Below are positions 11,088 through 23,000 of a stretch of 64,000 nucleotides of DNA, piece after piece. The translations under genes and the position numbers were made by a program. Position 1 is the stretch's first letter; every line of letters begins with the position of its first letter. This stretch comes from Hypoxylon rubiginosum. Lineage: Eukaryota > Ascomycota > Sordariomycetes > Xylariales > Hypoxylaceae. A model generated the notes under the pieces. It was given only the letters and a program-made list of their open reading frames with translations, ran no database searches and had not been told where the DNA came from. Location: positions 124,001-188,000 of the forward strand of contig CADCXA010000007.1 of NCBI GenBank assembly GCA_902806565.1, given 5' to 3'.

Positions 11088-12071
11088 GTTTGAAACGATG
11101 CCTTTAGATGTGGTTATAGTATCGAAGAGAAAGTAGTTTCGTTTAATAGGCGATAGGAGAGAGTTTGATATGTTCGTCAGGCTGTAATTCTGGGGGATCT
11201 AATTTACACAGTAAAATGCATAGTGCAGAGCTAGCAGTATTTGTATCCTAAAAGAATAGATGACTAACCCAATCAATAGCGCTGAAATATTGAAATACGC
11301 TATTGATATGGACCATACTGATGCGTGACCCAGCTAAGTGGGTATAGGAGGGCGGTGCAAAGTAGCTTTTACGGCATCATAATTCCAACATGACAAGCGG
11401 CGCAGACTGAAGGAATCATCATCCACTTTGCCGATAGATAGTAAGAGATTTCCGTCAGCCTTGCCAAGAGTTAAAGGAGGGTTAAGGGGAATGTAGATCG
11501 GTAAACATCGTACGGACCACACCTAATCGTGGATCATTATTTATGAAGTTTCTCTCTCCCAAGTATTGATCTTCAGGATGTGTCTTTCTCATGACGTATA
11601 AAAGTCCACTGTTTGCTTCAAAATGGAGGCCATGGGAACAGACTTTTCAAACACCACGCCGACGTATAGTGACAATCATCGCCTTATTCTTGTATATTTC
11701 TAAACATAGACCGGTAATACCTAATGTCTTACGGAAAGCACGGCCTAGTATGCCTCCTACCTCAAGTCAACCTCTGATCAGCAAAGGATCTGGCTCACGT
11801 CAAGCAGATTTAAAAGAAATCAAGTATAGTACCCAGTAATTGTCTAAAGAGCAAAGAGCCACACTTGAGGCTATGATCATGCTACTTTGCACATCATAGA
11901 TGGCGTCTACGAATATAAAAGAATAAGTCATTACCCAAGTTTGAAATTATATTAAGATATTTCGATAAGAAGAATAACATTAGGCGCTTTAGAACACAAA
12001 TCAGATTATAAATTTCTTTTTCGATATACCCCCTGAGTGTGTTCAGTTAGCTCAGTTACCACATAAACACC
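11088..12071. other. AT-rich intergenic region
   Basis: No supportable gene. The sequence is AT rich towards 11880-12020 and probably holds the promoters of the flanking secreted protein genes. Confidence 0.45.
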
Positions 12072-12847
12072 ATGCAGTGTAAGTTTGCAAGCGGCAACAT
12101 CTGAGCCTGAAGCCCCAGTGTTAACGTGCAGAAGTCAAGCTCTCTACAGTCCTTGCCGTGGCACCTTTGTTGCTGGCCGCTACAACATATGGAAACCCGG
12201 TTGATAACATGGAAGCCCGAGCTCCCGTGAAAACCGTCGACCCCCCACAAGTGGATTCTAAAACAGCCCAATGGACGGATCTCGACGAGAACTGGAAGTT
12301 CACCGTGGTCCATGGCGACGGGTCAGGAGGAGACGGCCGTATCTCCAAGCGATGGACGAAGCCGCAGGACTGGTTGAATGCTCACTGGCAGGACAGTTCT
12401 CCGGCCTTAGTGGATAAGTACGATTCAAGACAGGCCTGCCTCGGCGTGGGCGCCAAATTCACTGGCGCCGTCGTCCGGAAGAACGTTGGTGATGCATGCA
12501 ATGCTATCATTTCCAAGGTGCCGGGATCAACCATTGCAGATGACGGCTGGACCATCCTGAACAGAATGGGTCTGGCTGATATCACCGGGGGCCCAGCTTA
12601 CCTGCAGTTTGTATTGTCAGTTTTTTCTCTCCTTTGTCATAATAGAACGCGTATAAGACTAACACCTACCAGTGCTGTCTTGAACAATGACGTCAAGCCC
12701 ACGGTACAGCTATGTCAGTCGGCTATCGAGTTTCTGTTGGGCTCTGAATGTATGAAGAAGGATCAGAGTCAGGGTGGTATGATGGCTGTCGCAGAAAGCT
12801 TCATCGTTGGCTTTAACCCCCAGGTTAAAGGTGAGCCGGGCCTGTAA
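12072..12847 (+). CDS. Predicted secreted protein, 220 aa, three exons
   Basis: The 7-base first exon (12072-12078) joins through a GTAAGT donor to a CAGAAG acceptor (exon 2 from 12135), giving MQFKLSTVLAVAPLLLAATTYG, a clear signal peptide that no other join produces. Exon 2 ends at 12615 (GTCAGT donor) and exon 3 runs 12673-12847. Total coding length is 663 bases, a whole number of codons. The mature protein has a possible Kex2-type KR site (RISKRW) after a Gly-rich stretch, then a globular part with few cysteines (ACLGVG, DACNAI, LCQSAIE, SECMKK). No family is recognised. Splicing of the short exon is inferred from frame and leader quality. Confidence 0.65.
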
Positions 12848-12988
12848 GCAACTACTTCTCTAGGTTTATTAGATATTACAAGTGAGGTCTTTAAGTATTA
12901 TATGTTTAGCTAGAAGTTCTGTGTAGAAATATCTAGTTAAAAGACATCGAGCATGCTTTCCTTTATGCATCGTATGAGACTAAATAAA

Positions 12989-14679
12989 TCAAAACGAAAT
13001 TTCGCTAAGCCGAAACAAAATCTTCTCAATGAATCTCAGGCCAATCAAGATACCGTCGTCGTCTCGCATATCCTCCTCATCTCCGAAGTCCTCATTTCCT
13101 TTATCCAAACATGTGAGGCATGTGACTACGACAGCTGTATACTTGTCTCCTATACGCTGCGGCAATTTAGACTTTGCGAGGTCGACAAGATGATTTTTCA
13201 TTCCTATTGATGGCCAGGACGGACTTTTGCTCAAGTCAAAATCGTCCATTGTCAACCCTAGAATAGGTGAGGGAACCTTCAACTCCTCATCGCCTTGAGC
13301 TTCGGAAGTTTCGTCGTAGGTGACGAACGATTCCCAAAGTCCTAGCTCAAGAAGACATACTCCAAGGCTGTAGACATCGTGCTGCATAACATATTCTTCT
13401 TGCGCACGCAGGCCCTGTCTTAAGGGGTGCCGGTAAAGATTCCTCTCCCATGCCGCGTCGCCCCTACGCATAGTATGGAAGTTGATGCTGCGGAATCGAT
13501 CGAAGCCTAAGAGATGAAGTGATCCGAGCGTCGCTCTTCCAGCCGTAAGTTCCAGCTCGGAGTCAGCTAAAAGTAAGATTGTTTCCGGTCGAATATTCTT
13601 ATGTACGAAGTCGCAGGTGTGGATGAAGCTGACCGCCGTAGCCAATTGTCTTGCAATTCCGAGAATTGTAGTTAAACTAACAATTGGACGTTTCAGAAGC
13701 TCATGTCGTAGACTGACTGGGCTAGACCTTTCGCCCGGAAGTCTGAAGACAAGATCGATTGAAGATAAGGACCCTTCCGGTTGCGTCTTACGTTTTACAA
13801 GCCCCTGGCACGACATAAGTCCAAATATGTTGGGCTCAATTTGCTTGAGTTTCCTAGCTAGACTTTCAGCGTCGGCTCGTGCTCTGGGTATGTCGAGGTT
13901 CGAATCGCAGCATATTGACTCTATGAGATATAACTTGTTAGATGCCATGCGGCAAATCAGTTGAGTAGTCGAGTACGGAATCCTCTGCATGCTTTCCCAA
14001 TTTAAACCGTCTGGAGAGAGTGTAACGTGGATGTTGGGTATCGAATTATTCCTAACCATGTTTCGCAACTTTTGCGCCGTAGTCAGCATCGAGCTAGATG
14101 ACGAATTTGCCTGCCCGTGCCTTGTCGTAGAAGAAAAGCTTCCGTGTTCCTGACGCTCTTGCAATAGCTCCGAGTCGATCGCCATGTCAGCCATTAGGAT
14201 TATGAGATACCAAGTAGGATCGAAGATGCGCTGCCACTGCTCCAGCTCCGAAATTGTCTTGTCGAGCGATTCGTGGAGGAGGACATATTTCCACCTCTTA
14301 ACCTTGTTCCTATCGGGCTTGCTTGAATCGTCTTCCTTGATTAATGGTTCGAGTCGTTTTATGGTGAGGAGTAGTTTTGTCTGGAACATCTCTAAAACTT
14401 CAAAATGAACACGACAGTGATCCGAGTTCATGGTGCGAGCAACACGTTGAACAAATTCTACTTGTACTGCCATTCGATTCCAGGTTGATTCCACAATAAG
14501 AATCTTTCCTCTAACATCGTTGTCTGCCTCCCGGAATTTCTCGTATATCTTCAGGAGACGTTTCCCATATCTATAAACTCCTGTTAGTTAAAATGCACAG
14601 TATAATTGTGGCATAGATATACCAACTGGAGGCACAAGTCTGCGGCTCCCACGGCAGCTATAACCAACTCTGCAGACAT
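12989..14679 (-). CDS. HeLo-domain protein with C-terminal pseudokinase, 544 aa
   Basis: Exon 1 (14679-14627) gives MSAELVIAAVGAADLCLQ; a 56-base intron (GTTGGT donor, TTATAG acceptor) leads to exon 2 (14570-12989). The first ~220 residues match the HeLo (prion-inhibition and propagation) domain, including a FREADNDVRGKILIVESTW helix. In HET-S-type proteins this domain becomes membrane-active during heterokaryon-incompatibility cell death. The C-terminal half is a protein-kinase-like fold with FVHKNIRPETILLL where active kinases have HRDxKxxN, and LLGFDRFR where DFG should be, so it is probably catalytically dead. Fungal HeLo-kinase proteins of this layout are common. The gene is divergent to the kinase-RING gene, with ~670 bases between start codons. 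The donor is weak, so the exact exon 1 end is uncertain. Confidence 0.8.
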
Positions 14680-15351
14680 TGAACTGCTCTCCTATCAAAA
14701 TTGAACAAATTTTAAGAATTGCTGTCGTGCGAGGTAGGCACCTACCGAGAGTGGTATCCCAAATCTATCCTCTTCTAGAGTTGTTCTTTTTACTTTCTCA
14801 GCCCACATCAACATCTTGGGCTCTCCTTTTAAAAGCTGACACAAATTTTAAGGCTTATTGGCTGGATATATCATTGGCCCGTAGGCTTGAATTTTATGTC
14901 GCATCCGCTCAGCCCCCCCTCACCTTCTTAGCACCAATAAATATCTACGGTGCACAGCCTTCCCATGTTTGTCTTCCTTGTCTTCTGGCGAGTATGACTA
15001 TACTTTCTTATCTATGTGTATCTCTGCCACCCCCTCTATCAAACTTGAGCTCCCACGCAGCTATCGAACACGTCCCTACGAATCAAGTAGCTAGTGAGGT
15101 ACTGGGATCGGATGTATCGTGTCGGAGTTAGTACGCACAGTCAAGTACCTACTCACCCCTCTCTTCGAAGAAGTCCTGACAGCAAGAAACTCACGCCAGA
15201 TGTAGATACTAAATCTTTGCGGATCGATCCAACGAACATTAGCCACTATACTGTCGGTGCTACCGGGTTACGCAACTAGAGAGATATCGGCAGCGTTGAT
15301 CGGAACCCAATATATTCTCCCAATGTACCCAAGCTCCTGTATTATCCGATC
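14680..15351. promoter_or_regulatory. Shared divergent promoter region
   Basis: This 672-base gap separates the start codons of two divergently transcribed genes for signalling proteins (HeLo/pseudokinase and kinase-RING). Both promoters must lie here. I see a GGTAGGCACCTACC inverted motif at 14733-14746 but no convincing TATA box. Confidence 0.5.
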
Positions 15352-17974
15352 ATGCCAATGTCCGATCAGTTCCAGTTACACTCCGACATCGTGCGCGATT
15401 CCAAACTCGAAACGAAAATATTTAACTCCCACACTCAACATGTCTTTTACATATCCGGTCCCTCCGCACGCGATCGACGTATACGTAAAGAAGAGCGATG
15501 GGTGCGCGACCGGTTCCTAGGGCGGGGCGCGTACGGAACCGTATACTTAGAACGATGCGAACAGGGCGACAGCAGTAACAAGCTAAGAGCCGTGAAAGAG
15601 ATCAGAAAGTTTGTTGTTGAGGGGGAAGAATTGGAATATACAAGGGAACTTGAGGCTATCTCTAAGTTTTCGCATCCGAAGGTGAGCGAGAATACTGTCG
15701 CAGTAACTGCCTCGTACTAAACATCATATAGTATTCACACTGTTTCGTTCATTCCGACGGCTGGTTCGAGACTGCTGAATCGGTATTTATCGCCATGGAA
15801 TACTTCGAAAATGGCGATTTGCAGAAATATTTAACGCAGCCGCTGCCGGAGACCGAGGCCAAAACGATTGCCTCTCAGGTTCTGGAAGGCCTGAAGTTCA
15901 TGCATGATAATGGTTTCGTACATCGGGATCTGAAACCTGGAGTAAGTGTCAAGTACGATGCCAACAATGAGAAATGAGTTCACAAAGGCTTTAGAATATC
16001 ATGGTTGTCAATACCGGTCCAGATTGGTTCGTTAAAATTGCAGATTTCGGAATCAGTAAACGGAGACAACAAGATGTTACAAGCTTGCGCACTATAAACC
16101 GAGGGACCTTAGGCTTTGCAGCACCTGAAGCAATGGGCTGCATGCCAGATAACGAACTGAATTCTTACACAGCTTCCGTAGATATGTGGTCCCTTGGAGC
16201 GGTTATCTACAGAATCCTCACGAATGCGACGCCATTCCCGAATTATTTTGCTTTACTTCAATATGTGACGGGTAAGGTCGGGTTTCCTATCGAGGGTCTT
16301 CAGGTAAGGTCTGTCACGGATCAGGTTCAACAATTCATTGTTGCCTTGATGTCTCCCGATCCTATGAAGCGACTCGACTCTACAGCTGCGAACAAACACC
16401 TATGGATCATAACACCTCTTCCCGTTATGATTGGGCACATTAAGTCTAAGTGAGCGCATTATTAACTTCTATGCCTTCTAGCTAATAAAACGACGATAGA
16501 GAAACTACTGCGATATCGGTGGCATCAGCATCCTGGAGCTCAGCAACCGAACAAACCAAGACGCGAACCGGGAAGTTGATTGATGATCAAAAAGTAAACC
16601 AAGTCGAAGAACGAGCCCATGACCCCCCTGGAATATTAACCGTAAAGCGAGTTGAAGATATTACAAATATTCGACCTTATGGACGGTATTGCGCTCCTTT
16701 TGTCGATGAATGTGACGATGAATCGGAAGAGATCTGCGGTGGATCGCTGCCACGAGATTTCCCATATGTTTTAGATGACGCAAACCTTTCACCGACTCCA
16801 ATATCGAAAGGCTCACGCTCCTCCCCACAACCAAGTCTATATCAAGAAGAGAATATATATAACGTATCTCTTAACATCGTGGAGGAAAAGGCGACACTAT
16901 CGAACATTAATACTATTCTAGGGCCTCCACATCCTAATGAGAGCGACGGGAACATCAATGGTTCATATACAATAGTTGGGCTGGGTAAAAAGTCTAAGCT
17001 CCAAGTGGCGGATCCCAAGGACCGCAGCATTCGAGCAGCACTACAATCGCTGTCCGGCGCCTCCATGGCAGTTAAGGTTTCTGATGATGAAGACTACATC
17101 AATAGCGAAAGCGCTAGTTCATCAGCCGCCGAAGAACAACTTGGACTCGAAAGCGATACCGATAGTAGCTTTGGTGGAGACGCTTACGACGAGGACAACT
17201 CTGGTCACGAATCCATACTACTTGACGATGAGGTACAAAGCTATAGAGACGCATTGAGCAGAAACATTAATTGCTCGGCTACTTTTGCAGAGATAATGGA
17301 GATACTTCGCCAGTGAGTTCTCTACATTAAACCTTGGTAGGTAGCCCTGCTAATTCTAGGTCAGAGGCGGTAATCGAAAGATTCCCTGTGTCTACTGCTC
17401 CATCGAGTACGATATCAACTGCGGTATAATCGAGATTCTAAAATGCCGCCATTGGGCATGCCATTGCTGTTTGATAGAACGATTTGCATTAGCTTTGGTC
17501 TCGTGCAATTTCAAATTGCAGTGTTGTAATATGGACATCACTCTTCAGCCCTTTAGCAGAATCTTAATCGACCCAGCTATCAATCACCTCTGGTCTACCG
17601 GATATATCAGGGAAGAGGGTGAACTAGAAGGCCCCGAAGACAATTTCGTGCTTTTCTTGTACGAAAAGGGGGTATTAAGGGATCCTTGGGTTGTCAGTGA
17701 ACTTGAGTATCTCACTGGCCTGAACCTCTCTAATACAAAGGTCGAGTCGAAGTCTGGAAACGATACATTTGAAATAAGGACATTGGACCTTCCAATAAGG
17801 TATATGGAATTTATAGAAATAGGCCGCTCGGATATCCGATTGAAGGAGGAGGAGGATGTTGTAGCGCACCTGAATGGGCAACCCGGCCGTTTTGAGCGAC
17901 ATGGAATACCACGTGCCGAGACATGGCGATGGATCAATGATAGTGAAAACGATTATTTCGGTATGATTAGTTAA
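15352..17974 (+). CDS. Ser/Thr protein kinase fused to a C-terminal RING-like zinc finger, 805 aa
   Basis: Five exons: 15352-15681, 15732-15941, 15995-16449, 16500-17312 and 17365-17974 (2418 coding bases). The kinase domain (about 50-330) is complete: GRGAYG loop, AVKE with Lys82, VHRDLKPGN, ADFG and FAAPEA, so activity is expected. An acidic, Ser-rich linker of ~270 residues follows, with DDEDY and LGLESDTDSS clusters. Exon 5 carries CVYC, KCRHWACHCC and LQCC, the same spacing as RING1 of the RBR ligase at 4.3-5.7 kb, but no IBR or RING2. The last intron has two AG options; the CAG at 17362-17364 opens the RING frame, while the TAG at 17357-17359 would end the protein 23 codons later without it. 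A kinase that can also recruit an E2 is one reading. Confidence 0.75.
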
Positions 17975-18771
17975 AATTTTATAATTTTATATACTACTTC
18001 TTTTACATCTCCCTTTCAATTCCTTGTCATTTTATAAAAAGCTCTTTACGAAAAGTCTTCCAGGCGCTTAACCAAACAAATAGTACTGAACAATTTCACC
18101 ATTGCGTGTTGGTGTCTACCTGTTTGCCTATGGGAGAGCGGCCAGGAGCCCGAATTTTCCGGATCCTACTGCCGTAGGTAATAAATTACAGTTGTCATCC
18201 AGTTTATGTTCTAGATAATAAGGCACATTGGGCATTCACCATGACCAAAACTGCCTATGTAAATAGGGGTAGACGATGACCAGTGTGGCTACGAAGCATT
18301 GACCAGCTTTACTAAGACTTTAGTTACATTGGAGTCTCGTATTCAATAAAGAAACAGCCAACATGCGCAGATTATCAACTCTTAGTAGATGTGTAAGACT
18401 AATAGGCGTATAGAGGGGATATCATATCCGTAGGAGGTATGCGTCAGCAGGAATTCAGGGGCTCAGGGGCTCAGGGGCTCAGGGGCTCGACCAATAGGAT
18501 GATCCGATCGGGTTAGGTCATAGGGGCTCACTACAGTGCCGATCCTAATACCGCGAGAGCTGCCTGCGATCGTCATTCATATTACGAGACACGGTTTTAG
18601 AGCTTATCATTCCAAACAGTTCCTTTCATTCGCTATTCAGCTGCAGAGGCAGACGTTACGGCTATATGGATCGTGCACAAGACTTTGGTTGGTAAGATTT
18701 TGCGCCATTCCTTCGCATCCGCTTGCCTTGTGAGCCTTACAACGAACACTTTAAAGTGCTGACTTTAATCC
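17975..18771. other. Intergenic region
   Basis: No gene seen. It holds the 3' ends of two convergent genes and a short minisatellite. Confidence 0.5.
18456..18488. repeat. 8-bp tandem repeat CAGGGGCT
   Basis: Four perfect head-to-tail copies of CAGGGGCT, with a further single GGGGCTCA copy near 18523. Confidence 0.9.
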
Positions 18772-20099
18772 CTAGAGGTATTCGGTGCATACAAAGTCGC
18801 TACGGGGGTCCATCACATCGCCAATAGTGATGTTCTGGACAATGCCAACAGACCATAGCGTATGGTTCAACGTCGTAATATTTCCGCCATCATAGAAGTA
18901 GTCGGTAAACGCTTTGTTGGGCTCCATGCCCAGGCCAGGGAAGGGAAAAGGGTTCGACGTGTTGAACCCCGGTGGCGGCACAAAGCTAGAATTACCGCCT
19001 GGTCCGAATGGGTTTCCGGGAAAGCCGCCGCCGGGAGGACCGCCGCCAGGAAAGCCGCCACGCCCTGATGCCGTGTTGTTGCCGCCGATTTCAGTCAATC
19101 GCGTCGTTAGATTCAGCACCTGCCAGTCCCACCAGAGTTTGTCTAGAAAGCCGTGGTGGAGGTAGAATATGGGGTCTCCGGGCGACAGGAAGAGGTTGAC
19201 CATCTGACAGCTTTGGTAAGTACATCTCGTGAAGGGGTAGTTATCATAAGGAGGCTTACTGTCCCCGACACACCGCCATGGCCAGCGCCGTGTGGACGCC
19301 CTTCTAGGCAACTCCAGATCTCCGTGAAGCTCTTTGCTGCTAGGCAGGTGTCGATATTCTCTTGGCTTGCAGATGATAGCCCGCGGTCGTTGAGAGACCT
19401 CGTGACACAGTAGTCCGTCGTGTTCAGGTCCTCTTTGAAGTGCAGCGTGAGGTCGGCAAATGGCCCGTCTGCGATACAGGCGCCCGCTCCTGTGCCGTTG
19501 CCTCCGAATCCCGTTTCCACATCGAAGATGGCAGATCCGTTAATGTTTCCCACATCGGCAGTCTCATTCCAGTATCTATGATCGTCAGTTTCGTGTTCCA
19601 TTGATCGCGAAGTAGTTCAACGCCTTACGGAATTGGTCCCGCGTAGTTGCATTCGGCCTTTAGGAGATGCGCGTGTATCGCCATGAAGTATCGGTGAAAA
19701 GGTAAAAATGCACCCTACATTAAGCACGTTAAAATAATAGCTAAACGCAGGTAGATCTAGTTTAAACTTACAACAAAATGGACGTATGGCACCTGTATGA
19801 TATGAGCATATTGTAATTCATCCCACAGAGTTTTCGCTCCGGCTATGCCGCTCCTGGCTGGCGTAGACATCAGACACAAGTCTGCATTGAGATAGCCCAA
19901 CTTCTCTGCCGAAGTTAAGTCCGTCCTACAGCCTGTGTTAGCACATCAGTGTTACGAACTTGGAAGAGAATATCTACCATGATTTGCGCTGAATCCTCAC
20001 GGTGCACTCATCGTCTCTCCATTCGTAAAGAGGGTTATCCGATGAGAAAGAGGAGATCAGGGGTAGGGCACCAAGCATGAGTAGTACCAGAGCGAGCAT
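18772..20099 (-). CDS. Secreted tyrosinase (type-3 copper oxidase), 369 aa
   Basis: Five exons on the minus strand: 20099-19978, 19925-19772, 19714-19629, 19575-19260 and 19203-18772 (1110 coding bases). A signal peptide (MLALVLLMLGALPLISSF) leads into the tyrosinase domain. CuA histidines are in AHIIQ, YVHF and PFHRYF. CuB histidines are in PHGAGHGG and FYLHHGFLDKLWWDW, after the SPGDPIF motif. Such enzymes oxidise phenols to quinones, outside the cell or in the secretory pathway, for melanin or secondary-metabolite tailoring. A Gly/Pro/Phe-rich insert (about 19095-18960) follows the CuB helix and is unusual in amount. A methyltransferase and a transporter lie 4-8 kb away on the other strand. 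Confidence 0.88.
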
Positions 20100-23000
20100 T
20101 TTGAAAGTATTTCGGAACCCTTGGACTCTGAAGGCATCTAATTATCCACTCAGCTCGATATGCCTGTCTCTCTTATATCTCCACATTTGCTAGGTCTTCC
20201 AATTCACCGTTTCCCCATCATGTTCACCGTAAAAGTCAAGTCCCGCCCTAATTATCCGCCCTGAGAGTCCACGTAATTCCCAATATGCCAAAAACAGTCG
20301 GCCTGCTGGGATAGGGCTAGCTATTCGCATATACAGTATCTAAGTATGCCATTGATCTGGGCATGTAGTACTTTCTGTCTTGCATTACGACGCCCGTGGA
20401 TAGAAGTTATCTATAGATGAGCATCACCCAATAAACGCTCTTCGGAAAATGTTCGCGGCTAATTCGCGAGGTTTCGTTGAGATGGCATCGTAACCCCGGG
20501 ACTCGTCATTCGACAACCCGGCTAACCGTATCCAATACCTTTACCACCTTACTAATTGGATGTTGCATTTATGCCTATTGGTTCGTAAGACAAAGCTCGC
20601 CTTATCTGCCGCCATACCCCTGGAACTTGCAATAACTCCTTGCATTGCAGTATCTTCTGTCGCGTAAATCTGTTATACTGGACCAAGACTTCATTAAAGG
20701 AAGGTCGATGTCCAGTGGCTTTATTGCATCGTTAACTTCTAGCTCTGCATATATGTCTTAATCAGTTGCTGATGGTCGACAAGGCTTAATGTTCACTCCC
20801 TTGAACGCTGGAATTGTCAGTTCTGGTAGCACAATATCTGAGTCCAGTGGCCAAATACCCCTATTTTAACAATCTCGACCTGGCCATGTCTTATTCCTTA
20901 ATCTTGGCATTGTTGCTTAGGCCACCGACGGTGAACTAGATAAACCTAATACAGCCGGCAAATCCCCATCGGCTAATAAATTTGTACGAGAGTGTGGTAG
21001 GCATGTATCGAAGTGCAATACGATCCATTTTTCTAAAAGTCATGGGCTAACCTCAATTCAACATAACCTAACTTCCAGTGACCGTTAGCCGATACCTCGT
21101 CGTCGAATAGAGCCAGCCCTGGTATCGAATGCCCAAATGTAGTAGGAATGTTGGCCCCCGTAGCGTCATTTATTTCATTCCCGCTTCCAGCTCTGGGTTT
21201 ACCAGTGCAGACAGCGACATCAAACCACCATCTAGTCTGTTAATGTTTAACTTGGTAGCAATAGTCGAGGAGTAGCATACGATCCAAGGTACTATGTTCC
21301 GAAATATGAAAAGCATCGAATCTAACGCCCGTTGCTGTATTATACTCTTTAATTTCGGGGAAGAAGTCGCAACAGATACCCCGAAGACTGAAGCAGCTGA
21401 ACATGTAGTTAGGTATCTTGGCTTGGATAAAACTGCTGGCTGATGGTCGAGATCGCTCGAGATCGACTTAGCCTCACGCCATAGTAGCTAAGGGGCTAGT
21501 CGTCCAAGTACTTGTTAACTCTTTGTTAGGAAGTATCCGTCTGCCTACAGGTAGGCGGCCAGAAGTTAAAGATAGACGAATGCGTCCGGCGTTCGACGAC
21601 TTCCGACGAGGGGGGCCTCCGCTGGTCCCAGGCCAGACAATGGTATGATTAACTTCAATAATTCATAACGTATGCAGTGGCACACTTGAATGGGGTCCAG
21701 ATTGTGGTCAAGTTCTTGGAGTAACCCCTTAGTGTCGGTGCTGAATCACTAACAAAGAATGTTGGATGCTGGGACCTTTTGTATCTTCTTCAGCTACATC
21801 GTTCTGATCAATTTGACCCGGACGGGACCGAGTTCGGGGCACCGGCCACGGATACGAGGTCCAGCAAAAAACTGTTGTCTGTCTCGGCTACCCTAGGCAG
21901 TTGGATTGATACGCGTATTCCTTCATCGCCTCAACTTCTCAAAGAGTTAAGATGTACCGAATGAAGAGGGTACCTAGTTTGGATATCTCCAAGCAGCATA
22001 CTGAAAATTGAGATGCAAGTCTAGACAGGACACCAACCAGCTTCATTCCGTAGCTACCCGTCGAAGGATGTTATCTCTAGGGTACACATCATCGGTTCCG
22101 GGGGTGGCTCTTATTACAGCAGTTCTGAATACGTGCTGATTGAAATCAAGGATAGATGACAGTAAGCACTAGATTCAAACAAGCTTGATTCCGACACGCG
22201 TGGTAAACGAGCGAGTTCTCGCTTACGCGTAGTCAATACCGCGGGCCGGCGGTAGTTAGGGGTTTAAGGCCGGCTGGAACCGAGAAATTGGCGTAAATTA
22301 GTCCCTACCTTGTAAAAGTGAGGCTCTAAACCCTGAATTACCTCGGGCTGTTTGGTTAGCCCTGTCTATAAGTCTCGAAAAGGCATCGCTATCTGGTATG
22401 AGAGATGAAGGCAGTGATGAATATGGTGCAGTGTATTCGATGCGCCAAGTTCTAGATCTGCTTTTAGTGTTACCAGTCGGATCACGAATCTCGACCCAAT
22501 GCTTTGGGTCTTGATGCAATGCCACCACCAACTTGAGGCGAATTACGCTCGCTCCTAATTCCGCTATAAAGTCTAGGCGGCATACTTGCCTTGCTAAAGG
22601 CATGTATTTCAGTTTCAAATTTTGCGCATAGATCTTGCTTAGATCTCGCGTCAATCTTGGGTCACTATAGTATTGCAGATTCACAAGGGAGGGCTTGTGT
22701 TGCGTAGGTACTAGTTCTCCTCTTGAGTTAGCCCGTATTAACTATGCAGCATCTCGGGAAGAGTCCTACATCATGTCGTTATACACCTTACTGAAATGAA
22801 AAAGACAGAACTTTGACAACTTTGTACATACCTGTTCCGTAATTTAGCACACGTTAAGGCATAGACATAACTTGACACCATCGAACCGATGGCCGACCGC
22901 ACCGAGTCCCGCATCCGAGACCCCAAGCTAAAAAGCCACGATGTCTCGCTACACCGGTCAATAAGCCTAATGGGGACTAGCCAAATACAAACAAACATTT

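Noticed and set aside
14679..15131. 150-codon plus frame ahead of the kinase gene
   Set aside because: Overlaps the HeLo gene's start region antisense and shows no domain; more likely promoter DNA.
22298..22684. 128-codon minus frame in the gene desert
   Set aside because: Starts with ATG and looks mildly protein-like, but no domain, no flanking splice partners and no neighbours; not enough support.
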